From NCBI GenBank assembly GCA_030604405.1, contig JAUVVY010000025.1:1-64000 (forward strand): a DNA stretch of 64,000 nucleotides, read 5' to 3'. Within the stretch, counting starts at the first letter, position 1. Each line of letters starts with the position of its first letter. The stretch is from a bacterium. GTDB lineage: Bacteria; Armatimonadota; Zipacnadia; Zipacnadales; UBA11051. The notes beneath the pieces were generated by a model. It was not told the DNA's origin. It did no database searches and worked only from the letters and a program-made list of their open reading frames with translations. Both the position numbers and the translations under genes were made by a program. Shown here piece by piece: positions 55,353 through 62,868 of this stretch.

Positions 55353-56432
55353 ATGCGAAGTGCACAGTTGCTTGGACTATGGGTCATTGTGACACTGGCC
55401 ATAACCGGTATGGCACAGGCTGCTGGCATCGAGACTTTCGGCGATCACGAGAGTGTCGGCTGCGAAGCGAACCCGACCGGCAATCCCATCGGCGGCGGCG
55501 AAGGCTACAGCGACATCCTCACCACCGGCGACTTCACCGTCAAGACCACCGACGAATTCCTCGCCGCCCTCAAGGAGGCCCAGCCGGGCCAGATAATCTT
55601 CGTGCCGGATGGGACGAAGATTGACTTGAGCGGCCAGCGCACCCTGTTAATTCCGGCTGGCGTGACGCTGGCCGGTACCCGGGGTAAGAACGGCTCTCAG
55701 GGCGCGCGGATCTTCACAGCCACCTTCCCCAGGATGTTTACTACCGCCGGTGATGATATCCGCTTGACGGGGTTGCGTTTCGAAGGGCCGTACGCCGGCC
55801 GCGAGCGCATCGCCGGTATGGCCAGCTTCTTGAGCATCAACCATTACAACAATAGAGTGGATAACTGCGAGATCTACAATTTTAACTCAATTGCCATCGG
55901 AGTAGGCACTGGGGCGCTCAATACTTATGTCCATCACAATTACATTCACCACTGCCAACTAACCGGCTTGGGTTACGGGGTCGCGGCCGATGGTGCTAGT
56001 GACGTTTATATCATCGCCAACAAGTTTGACTACTGCCGCCATCACCTCAAGTCGACTGGGAGTCCCGGGTCGGGCTACGAGGGGGCCTGGAACCTGATTA
56101 TGGAGCATGCCAACGGCAGTCACTGCGATATGCACGGGGGACGCGACCGCGGTGATGGAACCGACATTGCCGGCGACTGGATGCATATCCATCACAACAC
56201 CTTCTTGAGTCCACTCACCCACGTCGGCATTCGCGGCATGCCCTCGGACGGGGCCGAAATCCACAATAACTGGTTTGCACGTCCCGCAGAGGATTCAGTG
56301 CGCTCAACCGGCAACACCCGCGTCTATAACAACGTCTGGGGGCCAGACAGAATACCCCAGGAACATGCGATACAGTTTATTGATGGAAAGCCGGTGGAAT
56401 CCACCATTGAGCAGTGTTACTACTGCCGTTAG
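55353..56432 (+). CDS. Secreted right-handed parallel beta-helix protein (pectate-lyase-like)
   Basis: 359 residues, GAGGGAGAG before the ATG, signal peptide to about residue 24. FGDHESVGCEANPTGNPIGG then a beta-helix: TTDEFLAALKEAQPGQIIFV, GTKIDLSGQRTLLIPAGVTL, coils VDNCEIYNFNSIAIGVG, NTYVHHNYIHHCQLTGLGYG, WMHIHHNTFLSPLTHVGIRG, VYNNVWGPDR. The order and the H/N/D-rich turns match pectate-lyase-like proteins (PL1/PL9-type coils). A calcium-type Asp cluster is not certain, so activity could be lyase or hydrolase. Probable target: an extracellular acidic polysaccharide. Confidence 0.82.
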   Translation: MRSAQLLGLWVIVTLAITGMAQAAGIETFGDHESVGCEANPTGNPIGGGEGYSDILTTGDFTVKTTDEFLAALKEAQPGQIIFVPDGTKIDLSGQRTLLIPAGVTLAGTRGKNGSQGARIFTATFPRMFTTAGDDIRLTGLRFEGPYAGRERIAGMASFLSINHYNNRVDNCEIYNFNSIAIGVGTGALNTYVHHNYIHHCQLTGLGYGVAADGASDVYIIANKFDYCRHHLKSTGSPGSGYEGAWNLIMEHANGSHCDMHGGRDRGDGTDIAGDWMHIHHNTFLSPLTHVGIRGMPSDGAEIHNNWFARPAEDSVRSTGNTRVYNNVWGPDRIPQEHAIQFIDGKPVESTIEQCYYCR

Positions 56433-56531
56433 CGCAGTCAGCGAAAACCTGCCAACTCCCGGCCGGGCAAGTGACGCATCTGCCAGAGAATATGGCTCTG
56501 GGACCATTGTGAAAAACAAGGAGGCGTCAGC

Positions 56532-58901
56532 ATGTACTCACTCAGAGTGTGTCTGGCCGTGATGCTTTTTGAGGTGGCCGTGTGCTCGGCAGGGGCGCTG
56601 GCACAGGCGACGGAGGACCGGCTGGGCGATCCCCTGCCCGAGGGTGCAGTTCAGCGCCTCGGAACCTTACGGCTGCGTGGCGGCATTGGCGATCTGGGCT
56701 ATCTTCCGGACGGGCGAGCGATGATTGCGTACGGCGGTGAGGTGGAAATATGGGATTTGAAGACTGGAGAGCGGTTGTTCCGTGAACGGGTCATCTCCGG
56801 CAGCATTCGCTCCATGGACGCCCGTGAGGACGGCCAGGCCGTGCTATTGGCCGACAGTGGCGGTTACGTCCATGAATGGGATATTGCGAATAATGAGATT
56901 CTGCACAGTTTCCCCACCGTGCAGGGAGTGCTGCTCACTGCCCGGTACTCGCCCGACAACACGCGGGTGTTGACTACCGGTGGAAGCCCTCCGACGCTGA
57001 AGGAGTTTGCGCTGGCCACCGGTAAGGAACTCGTTTCCATGACGGGCAGTAAGCTGTACAGTTTCCGCCAGGGCATCTACGGTGCCGAGGGCAAGACCGC
57101 TTTCGTGGATGGCGGTTACAGCGGAGATAACCCGATACTTGCTCATTACGACCTGGCGGCAGGGAAGTTGCTGCACGCGTGGCACAACAACTACTACTCA
57201 CATGCTCGCAGCCTGGAGCTGTCACCCGACGGTGAGCGCATTCTTATCGGCAGCCGCACCATGGCCGCCGAGTACAAGATAGATGGCTATGAGCAACTCA
57301 AGCGGTTCACGGGCCATCAGGGCGCTGCGGTTACTGCCGTCGCCTACTGCAAGGATCCGAGCCAACTGCTGACGGGCTCGCGCGATGGCTCGATCCGCCG
57401 CTGGGATCGCGAGACGCCTGAGGTCCTGTTGCGCTGGTGTCCGCATGCGGCTTACTGCACCCACATCCGCGTATCACCAGATGGCAGCCGGGTGCTCTCC
57501 TACGGAGGTGGTATGGTGGTCGAAAGCGATACCGCCACCGGCTTGCCGACAATTGCCTGGGAGCGCCACACCCAGGGCGTAGAAGCCGTTGCGGTGCTGC
57601 CTGACGGTCAGCGCGTGGTCAGTGGCTCGTCTGATACGACCCTGCGCCTCTGGGATATCACCACCGGAGAGGCGCTGGCTGTCATCGAAGGCGCGACGCT
57701 CGGGGCCTATGCAGTGGCGGTAGCGCCCGACGGCAGCAAGCTCGCCGCTGGCTGCAAAGACGGTGTGGTGCGCGAATTCAGCCTCCCTGACGGCAATCTC
57801 ATACGAGAGCTAGCAGGCCATCTCGGCTACGTTCGCTCGGTGGCCTACACACCTGATGGCCGGCGGTTGCTGAGCAGCGCCGGCGATGGTCGTGTTCGCA
57901 TCTGGAGTGCTGACAGCGATGAGACGATCCATGTCATGAGGGAGCACCGGGGCGGGGTGTTGTCAGTGGCAGTATCTGCTGACGGCCGGCAGGCTCTGAG
58001 TGGCGGTCGTGACGGTACGGTGCGGCTGTGGGACCTGGAGGCGGCGGAGTTGCTGCGCACCTTTGCAGGGCACCGCGGCTGGGTGCAAGCCGTTTGCTTT
58101 GCAGTTGAGGGTGGCTATGCGTTTTCGTCAGGTCGTGACGGCCGCATTCTGAAATGGAATCTGGAGAGTGGCGAGATTGAAGCTGAGATGGTCCACGGCA
58201 GTTGGGTGCGCGCTCTGGCCTGTGCGCCGGATGGCAAGTACATTTACGCTGGTGGTGATGACAGCCTCATTACCTGCTGGGACTTGACCAGTGGTGCGAA
58301 AGTCGCAACTCTGCGGGGCCATGCGGCCAGTGTGGTGGACCTGGCGTTCACGCCTGACGGCGAGTATGTGATATCGGCCAGTCTGGACAGTTCGCTGCTG
58401 GTTTGGACACGGCCTGAAACCCTCCTTGCAGTGTACGTCAACGCTGCTGGTGAGGAAGTTGTGCAACTGCACCGACAGGGCCAGGCAACCTGCTGGACAG
58501 AGGCGCAAAAAGGGGCCAACCCGCACCTTGCAGTTGATGCCGATGCGGATACCTACTCGGCTACTCCCAGTGGCGTGAAGGGGACAGGTGCTCTCCCCAA
58601 GGACCTGGGAATGAAGTGGGACGCTGCGGTCGTCGTCGGGGCTTTCGAGATTGACTATTTCAATGCCGGCTATGCGCCGACGGACGCCGGCCAGCAGTTG
58701 CAGGCCTGGGACGGTGAAGACTGGTATCCGATCGAAGCGCAGGTGGGCAAGGACGACAGCGGGGCGAATTGGGTCTATACCTTCACGCCGGTGACGACTT
58801 CACGGATCAGGGTCTTTATCACCGAGTTCTCCCAGGGCCGCACCGCAGTACGTGAGATGCGGGTTTTCCCGGAGCCGGCCAGGCTGCAGGAGCGACCGTG
58901 A
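56532..58901 (+). CDS. Secreted WD40 propeller with C-terminal F5/8-type domain
   Basis: 789 residues, AAGGAGG before the ATG, signal peptide 1-25. About twelve WD40-type units between residues 40 and 640, with typical endings VEIWDLKTGE, IRRWDRETPE, LRLWDITTGE, VRLWDLEAAE and ITCWDLTSGA, and G-H preceding; they form one or two propellers. The last 150 residues are an F5/8-like (discoidin) domain that closely resembles the one in the heparinase at 15516-19784: AVYVNAAGEEVVQ, ATCWTEAQ, QLQAWDGEDWYPIEAQ, TSRIRVFITEFSQGRTAV. Probably a surface protein that binds glycan or another partner through the F5/8 domain while the propeller holds proteins. Confidence 0.85.
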   Translation: MYSLRVCLAVMLFEVAVCSAGALAQATEDRLGDPLPEGAVQRLGTLRLRGGIGDLGYLPDGRAMIAYGGEVEIWDLKTGERLFRERVISGSIRSMDAREDGQAVLLADSGGYVHEWDIANNEILHSFPTVQGVLLTARYSPDNTRVLTTGGSPPTLKEFALATGKELVSMTGSKLYSFRQGIYGAEGKTAFVDGGYSGDNPILAHYDLAAGKLLHAWHNNYYSHARSLELSPDGERILIGSRTMAAEYKIDGYEQLKRFTGHQGAAVTAVAYCKDPSQLLTGSRDGSIRRWDRETPEVLLRWCPHAAYCTHIRVSPDGSRVLSYGGGMVVESDTATGLPTIAWERHTQGVEAVAVLPDGQRVVSGSSDTTLRLWDITTGEALAVIEGATLGAYAVAVAPDGSKLAAGCKDGVVREFSLPDGNLIRELAGHLGYVRSVAYTPDGRRLLSSAGDGRVRIWSADSDETIHVMREHRGGVLSVAVSADGRQALSGGRDGTVRLWDLEAAELLRTFAGHRGWVQAVCFAVEGGYAFSSGRDGRILKWNLESGEIEAEMVHGSWVRALACAPDGKYIYAGGDDSLITCWDLTSGAKVATLRGHAASVVDLAFTPDGEYVISASLDSSLLVWTRPETLLAVYVNAAGEEVVQLHRQGQATCWTEAQKGANPHLAVDADADTYSATPSGVKGTGALPKDLGMKWDAAVVVGAFEIDYFNAGYAPTDAGQQLQAWDGEDWYPIEAQVGKDDSGANWVYTFTPVTTSRIRVFITEFSQGRTAVREMRVFPEPARLQERP

Positions 58902-59044
58902 GTGTGTCCGACCGGCGTACCGTGTAGGGTGCGGAAACTCATCGTCCCCGCATCCGGGGGCATCCGGGGTTTCCGTCGTTCGCCGACTTCCAGGGCCGCA
59001 GCAGGCCCTGTTGTATCAATTGGGCAGCGGGAGGACGGGTTTTG
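58902..59044. other. Short spacer
   Basis: Intergenic 143 bases with a GGGAG ribosome binding site near 59029-59033 for the next gene; no other feature seen. Confidence 0.4.
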
Positions 59045-60679
59045 ATGAGGGATGTCGCCATCGGATGGACCGCGTCAGGAAAGAACGGAGCAGTCGCTGC
59101 GGGGGCCGGCGAGGCGGTCGCAGCAGGCGTACATCTCTTGGCAGAAGGAGGAAACGCCGCAGATGCTTCAGTCGCTACCATACTGGCGTTGGCAGTCACT
59201 GACTACGGCCTCTTCGCTATCGGAGGTGAGGTCCCATTCATCATTTATGACGCAAAGAGCCGGCAGGTGAAAGTCCTCTGCGGTGTCGGGCGTGCGCCGC
59301 TGGACGAGAATGCCATCGACTGGTACTACGCGAACGGCATCCCGGACGAGGGCAGCTATCGCGCCATGCCTGTACCGGGTGCCCTGCATCTGTGTCTGAC
59401 GGCGCTGGAACTCTACGGCACCAGAAGCTTTGAGCAGGTGCTGACCCCGACGCTGGCTCTGCTCGACGCCGGAGGCTGCGAGTGGTATCCGGCGTTGGCG
59501 GCGACACTGCGGAAGATGGTCGAATGCGAGCAGCAGACCAATGGCACGAGGGAACAGAAACTGCGGGCAGCGCGGGATCGCTTCTATAAAGGCGACATCG
59601 GCGATGACCTGGTCGCCTGGTGGCAAGCAACCGGGTCGTTCCTACGGAAGAGCGATCTGGAGGCCCACATAACCACGTTGGAGGACCCGGTATCCGTCGG
59701 CTATCGAGGCTACGTCGTGCACAAGTGCAACACGTGGACGCAGGGCCCGGTGCTCTGTCAAGCTCTACGCCTTCTCGAGGGCGAGAACCTGCGGGACATG
59801 GGGCACCTCTCCGCCGACTACATTCATGTCCTTACCGAAGCGATGAAGCTGGCTTACGCCGACCGCGACGCCTACTACGGCGATCCTGCCTTTGAGGACG
59901 TGCCAATGGCCCAGCTTCTGTCTGATCAATACACGGCCGCCCGGCGCGGCTTGATCGACATGGCAAGAGCATCCTCCGACAGACGCCCCGGAGATCCAGT
60001 CGCTATGCAGCCACTCAAGGGCGATGGCCGCTGCAGCGCGAACGGTGTGCGAACTCCGATATCGGATACGACCACGTGCGTGGTTGCGGATCGCTGGGGC
60101 AACGTCGTGGCGGCCACGCCGAGCTGCAATGTCCTGGGCAATGAGCCGGACCCAACCACCGGGGTCACGCAAGGCAACAGAGTCAGAAGCCTGAACACTG
60201 CAGATGGTCACCCTAACCGCATCCGGCCGGGCAAGCGCCCCCGGGTCACCCTCACACCTACTCTCGTCACCAGGCACGGCAAGCCGATCATCGCCATCAG
60301 TGTGGCGGGCGGCGACCTGCAGGACCAGACGACGCTGAATGTGCTTCTCAATCATATCGAGTTCGGCTTGATGCCGCAGGAGGCGGTGACCGCACCGCGG
60401 TTCAATACGGACCACATGGAGAACTCCTTCGACGCCGATCCGGACCGTGACCGTGCTTTCATGGCGCCGGGCAGTCTCCGGGTGCAAGCCGCAGTGCCGG
60501 ACGACATCCAGCGCGAACTGGCCGACCGCGGGCACACGGTCTCCACCACTCCTGACGCCATCGGCGATCCGGTCATGCTACACGTGGACGAAGACACCCG
60601 CACCCTGTACGTCGCTGGCGACCCGGCCGCTGGGCGACATGCGGCGGCAGTGGACGGGCTCGGCTGTACTCGGGCCTAG
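59045..60679 (+). CDS. Gamma-glutamyltranspeptidase-family protein
   Basis: 544 residues; start ATG at 59045 (a TTG three bases earlier is possible). No signal peptide, so probably cytoplasmic, unlike most family members. The large-subunit part has GEAVAAGVHLLAEGGNAADA and GRAPLDENAID. The autoprocessing site is near residue 340: SDTTTCVVADRWGNVVAAT, with the nucleophilic Thr most likely T342 after S-D. Family members usually read T-T-H-x-S; here the His is replaced by Thr. Other family segments: PRVTLTPTLVTRHGKPIIAI, VAGGDLQDQTTLNVLLNHIE and MPQEAVTAPRFN. Expected: a self-cleaving N-terminal-nucleophile hydrolase acting on gamma-glutamyl amides or related substrates; the altered site may mean another amide. 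Confidence 0.85.
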   Translation: MRDVAIGWTASGKNGAVAAGAGEAVAAGVHLLAEGGNAADASVATILALAVTDYGLFAIGGEVPFIIYDAKSRQVKVLCGVGRAPLDENAIDWYYANGIPDEGSYRAMPVPGALHLCLTALELYGTRSFEQVLTPTLALLDAGGCEWYPALAATLRKMVECEQQTNGTREQKLRAARDRFYKGDIGDDLVAWWQATGSFLRKSDLEAHITTLEDPVSVGYRGYVVHKCNTWTQGPVLCQALRLLEGENLRDMGHLSADYIHVLTEAMKLAYADRDAYYGDPAFEDVPMAQLLSDQYTAARRGLIDMARASSDRRPGDPVAMQPLKGDGRCSANGVRTPISDTTTCVVADRWGNVVAATPSCNVLGNEPDPTTGVTQGNRVRSLNTADGHPNRIRPGKRPRVTLTPTLVTRHGKPIIAISVAGGDLQDQTTLNVLLNHIEFGLMPQEAVTAPRFNTDHMENSFDADPDRDRAFMAPGSLRVQAAVPDDIQRELADRGHTVSTTPDAIGDPVMLHVDEDTRTLYVAGDPAAGRHAAAVDGLGCTRA

Positions 60680-61232
60680 CGTCTGCCGAGGCTCACAGCG
60701 GAACCTGCATGGGACCTCGAGACGGATGTGTCCTCTGGTGAGGGCCTCAGCGTCTGTTTCTCCTGATCTCCGCGCGGTTGGAGTACGCCATCACGCCGGG
60801 GGAGTCCGTGGGAGAACGGATGCTTCGAGTTATTCAACGGCAAGCTGCGGGATGAGCTTTTGAACGTGGAGACCTCTGACACGCTGCTGGAAATGCAGGT
60901 ATTGGCGGAGCGATGGCGAACACACTACAAAGCAGTGAGGCCACACAGCGCACCCAACTATCGACCCCCAGCGCTGCAAGCGGTCCAGCCATGGCCGGAG
61001 GACGAGGCGTAGCCGACCCTGGAGGTCATGGCTATGCAGGCTGTAGGACGGACACAGCCAGTGGTAGCATTCTTGGGGACAGGTCAAGGGCAAGCAGGGC
61101 CGCACACTGTACAAGCACGAAAACTGGCAGCCCGATGTCGAAGAGGGATCGGGAAGCGCCCATCACCTGCACGAGACGCTGAGCTGGTCGGCATTTGTAC
61201 GAGTCTGGACAACCATCGGGAGGTGAAGACGT
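60680..61232 (+). mobile_element. IS3-family relic: C-terminal end of orfB (integrase core)
   Basis: Frame 60803-61012 reads SPWENGCFELFNGKLRDELL, then RWRTHYKAVRPHSAPNYRPP and a stop. These match the OrfB integrase C-terminus, G-S-P-W-E-N-G-x-x-E-x-F-N-G-K-L-R-D-E-L-L-N and R-P-H-S-x-L-G-Y-R-P-P. The preceding frame (LEYAITPG, 60779-60802) joins only after removing one G from the G-run at 60800, so a frameshift breaks the gene. The N-terminal two thirds of OrfB are missing. Downstream, 61073-61086 (TTGGGGACAGGTCA) resembles an IS3 right terminus. Clearly inactive; same orientation as the orfA relic at 54149-54435. Confidence 0.7.
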
Positions 61233-61823
61233 ATGGCCGCAATACAGTGTCGGATCAACCGGAGGGTGATCGCCGTGCTGGTCGTTTTATGTCTCGCCGT
61301 AGGCGTCACAGTGTGTCTCGCCGCGGGCGGCGGAGGCCTGCAGGCGATCCAGCTCAAGAAGGGCCCCGACCTCGTCATCCGCGAGATCATGCTCACCGAG
61401 GTCGGCGCTGGGCCCGTCGGCGCGAACCTGTCGGTCGGCGTCGGTGTGGAGAACATCGGTGAGGGACAGGCAGGCAGCTTCCACCTCGCGCTGATGTACG
61501 TGAGCAACACGACCTTTGACCACCCCTACGTGAAGATCGAGTGGAAGGAGGTGTCACCACTGGCCGCCGGTGATGCCTTGATGGTGAGCTTCGTGATACC
61601 GGCGCATCCCGGCACGCCCGACAAGGGCCTGTTGATCGCGATCGCTGATCCACCCACAGTGGAGCACCCTGCGGGCGCGATGACCGAGGGCCGGTGGATG
61701 ATGATGGTGGCGGCCGGCGTTCCTAAGAGGGGTCGCACGGACACCAATAACGTCTTCGGCGTCATCTTCGACGCGAGTGGCCACAATATGCCCCTGCGAT
61801 GGAGGAATCCAGCGGTGGACTAG
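61233..61823 (+). CDS. Secreted CARDB-like domain protein
   Basis: 196 residues, GGGAGGTG before the ATG, signal peptide/anchor 11-31 (VIAVLVVLCLAVGVTVCLAA). The mature part starts GPDLVIREIMLTEVGAGPVG and contains VGVGVENIGEGQAGSFHLAL, the usual start of CARDB (cell-adhesion-related Ig-like) domains: D-L-x-V-x-x-I ... V-x-N-x-G-x-x-x-A-G-x-F-x-V-x-L. Probably a cell-envelope adhesion module. It stands alone after the IS relic. A terminator-like hairpin follows. Confidence 0.75.
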   Translation: MAAIQCRINRRVIAVLVVLCLAVGVTVCLAAGGGGLQAIQLKKGPDLVIREIMLTEVGAGPVGANLSVGVGVENIGEGQAGSFHLALMYVSNTTFDHPYVKIEWKEVSPLAAGDALMVSFVIPAHPGTPDKGLLIAIADPPTVEHPAGAMTEGRWMMMVAAGVPKRGRTDTNNVFGVIFDASGHNMPLRWRNPAVD

Positions 61824-62322
61824 CGGTCACGTCCATGCGCGACAGCGGCCGGCCTCCTGGCAAGGCGGAGGACGTCCGGCCGTTCCATCGCGGCAGACTG
61901 GGCTATCAGCTATGATCGGGGGTGCCAGCGCGGACCTGATCTGCCCCGGAAAAGGGGCCAGGTATGGCGTGCCGACTTTGACGCCGACACGCCATCGGAG
62001 AGCGCTCAGTGAGGTTGTGTGTGCATCAACGCCCACCGCTCTGGCCGCCACCCGCCCGTTCGCTCTCGGGCTTCGTGTGTAGTAGCTTTCTTTTCTGTTG
62101 CGAGTTTCCCAGGGCATTTTGTGTTACCCCTTTCGCGAGTCCCCGCTTTGGCAAATGCTGAGAGGCATGTGACGCTATACGATGCTCATGCTATTGCTTC
62201 CGCCAGTTCCCGGCGGTCATCGCTGCCGATCCAGTTGCGAAGGTTGTCCAATAGGGGGACCCCAGGGGCTTCTGGCAAGTCCATTCCAGGACCAAAGCAC
62301 AACTGCAAAGAAAGGCAAAGCC
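61824..62322. other. Spacer between CARDB and SnoaL-like genes
   Basis: Contains the hairpin at 61846-61882. The remaining frames are short and unconvincing; no gene called. Confidence 0.45.
61846..61882 (+). terminator. Inverted repeat after the CARDB gene
   Basis: CGGCCGGCCTCC pairs with GGAGG (then ACGT) CCGGCCG 23 bases past the CARDB stop, a long GC-rich hairpin. No U-rich tail follows, so an intrinsic terminator is uncertain. Confidence 0.4.
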
Positions 62323-62694
62323 ATGACCAGAGAGATGTTCGAGCAGTGGATGCACACATACACCCATCGGCAGGAGCAGGGGGACCCGGAGGTCGTCAAG
62401 GAGCTTTGGGCGGAAGATGGTGTGTACTGGTGGGGCCCGTTCAACGAGCCGCGACGCGGTTTGCACGCCACCTACGAACATCACAAGAAGGCATTGTCGC
62501 ACCAGATCGATTGGAGCTGGGACTACGAGATCCTGGCCGTCACGGAGCAGTACGGCATCGCCCACTTCTACTTGACGCTCAATGACGATATTCCCGGAGA
62601 GCCGAATACGTACGACGGGATCTTCCTGGTGCATCTCGACGGTGAGGGCAAGTGCACACTGTTTCAGGAGTGGTACCACAGCACGACGAGATAA
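62323..62694 (+). CDS. SnoaL/NTF2-like fold protein
   Basis: 123 residues from the ATG at 62323 (AAAGG upstream); a longer frame from 62182 has no signal and poor composition. Fold pattern of cone-shaped SnoaL-like domains: MTREMFEQWMHTYTHRQEQG (first helix), VKELWAEDGVYWWGPF (D-x-x-Y at the first strand), TYEHHKKALSHQ, DYEILAVTEQYGIAHFYLTL and KCTLFQEWYH (closing strands). Such small domains bind hydrophobic or sugar ligands or act as polyketide/terpenoid isomerases; no catalytic residue can be assigned. Cytoplasmic, single gene. Confidence 0.75.
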   Translation: MTREMFEQWMHTYTHRQEQGDPEVVKELWAEDGVYWWGPFNEPRRGLHATYEHHKKALSHQIDWSWDYEILAVTEQYGIAHFYLTLNDDIPGEPNTYDGIFLVHLDGEGKCTLFQEWYHSTTR

Positions 62695-62763
62695 CAACAT
62701 GGCCGAGGCTGATACGGCGGTCAGTCGGGGCAGAGATACTCACGTTGGCCACGCGCAGTTGCC

Positions 62764-62853
62764 TTGTCCTCCCCGAAAGCTCATGTCAGCCACATTCATG
62801 GGCCTCACTGGTATTTTCGCCGGGAACCCGACGCTGCCCACAGCTCACCTGAT
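62764..62853 (-). repeat. About 90-base dispersed repeat, copy 2 (inverted relative to copy 1)
   Basis: Reverse complement matches 33691-33780 with about 88 percent identity. It ends 16 bases before the ATG of the gene at 62869. No open frame. Confidence 0.55.
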
Positions 62854-62868
62854 GGGGGTCTGAGCCTT

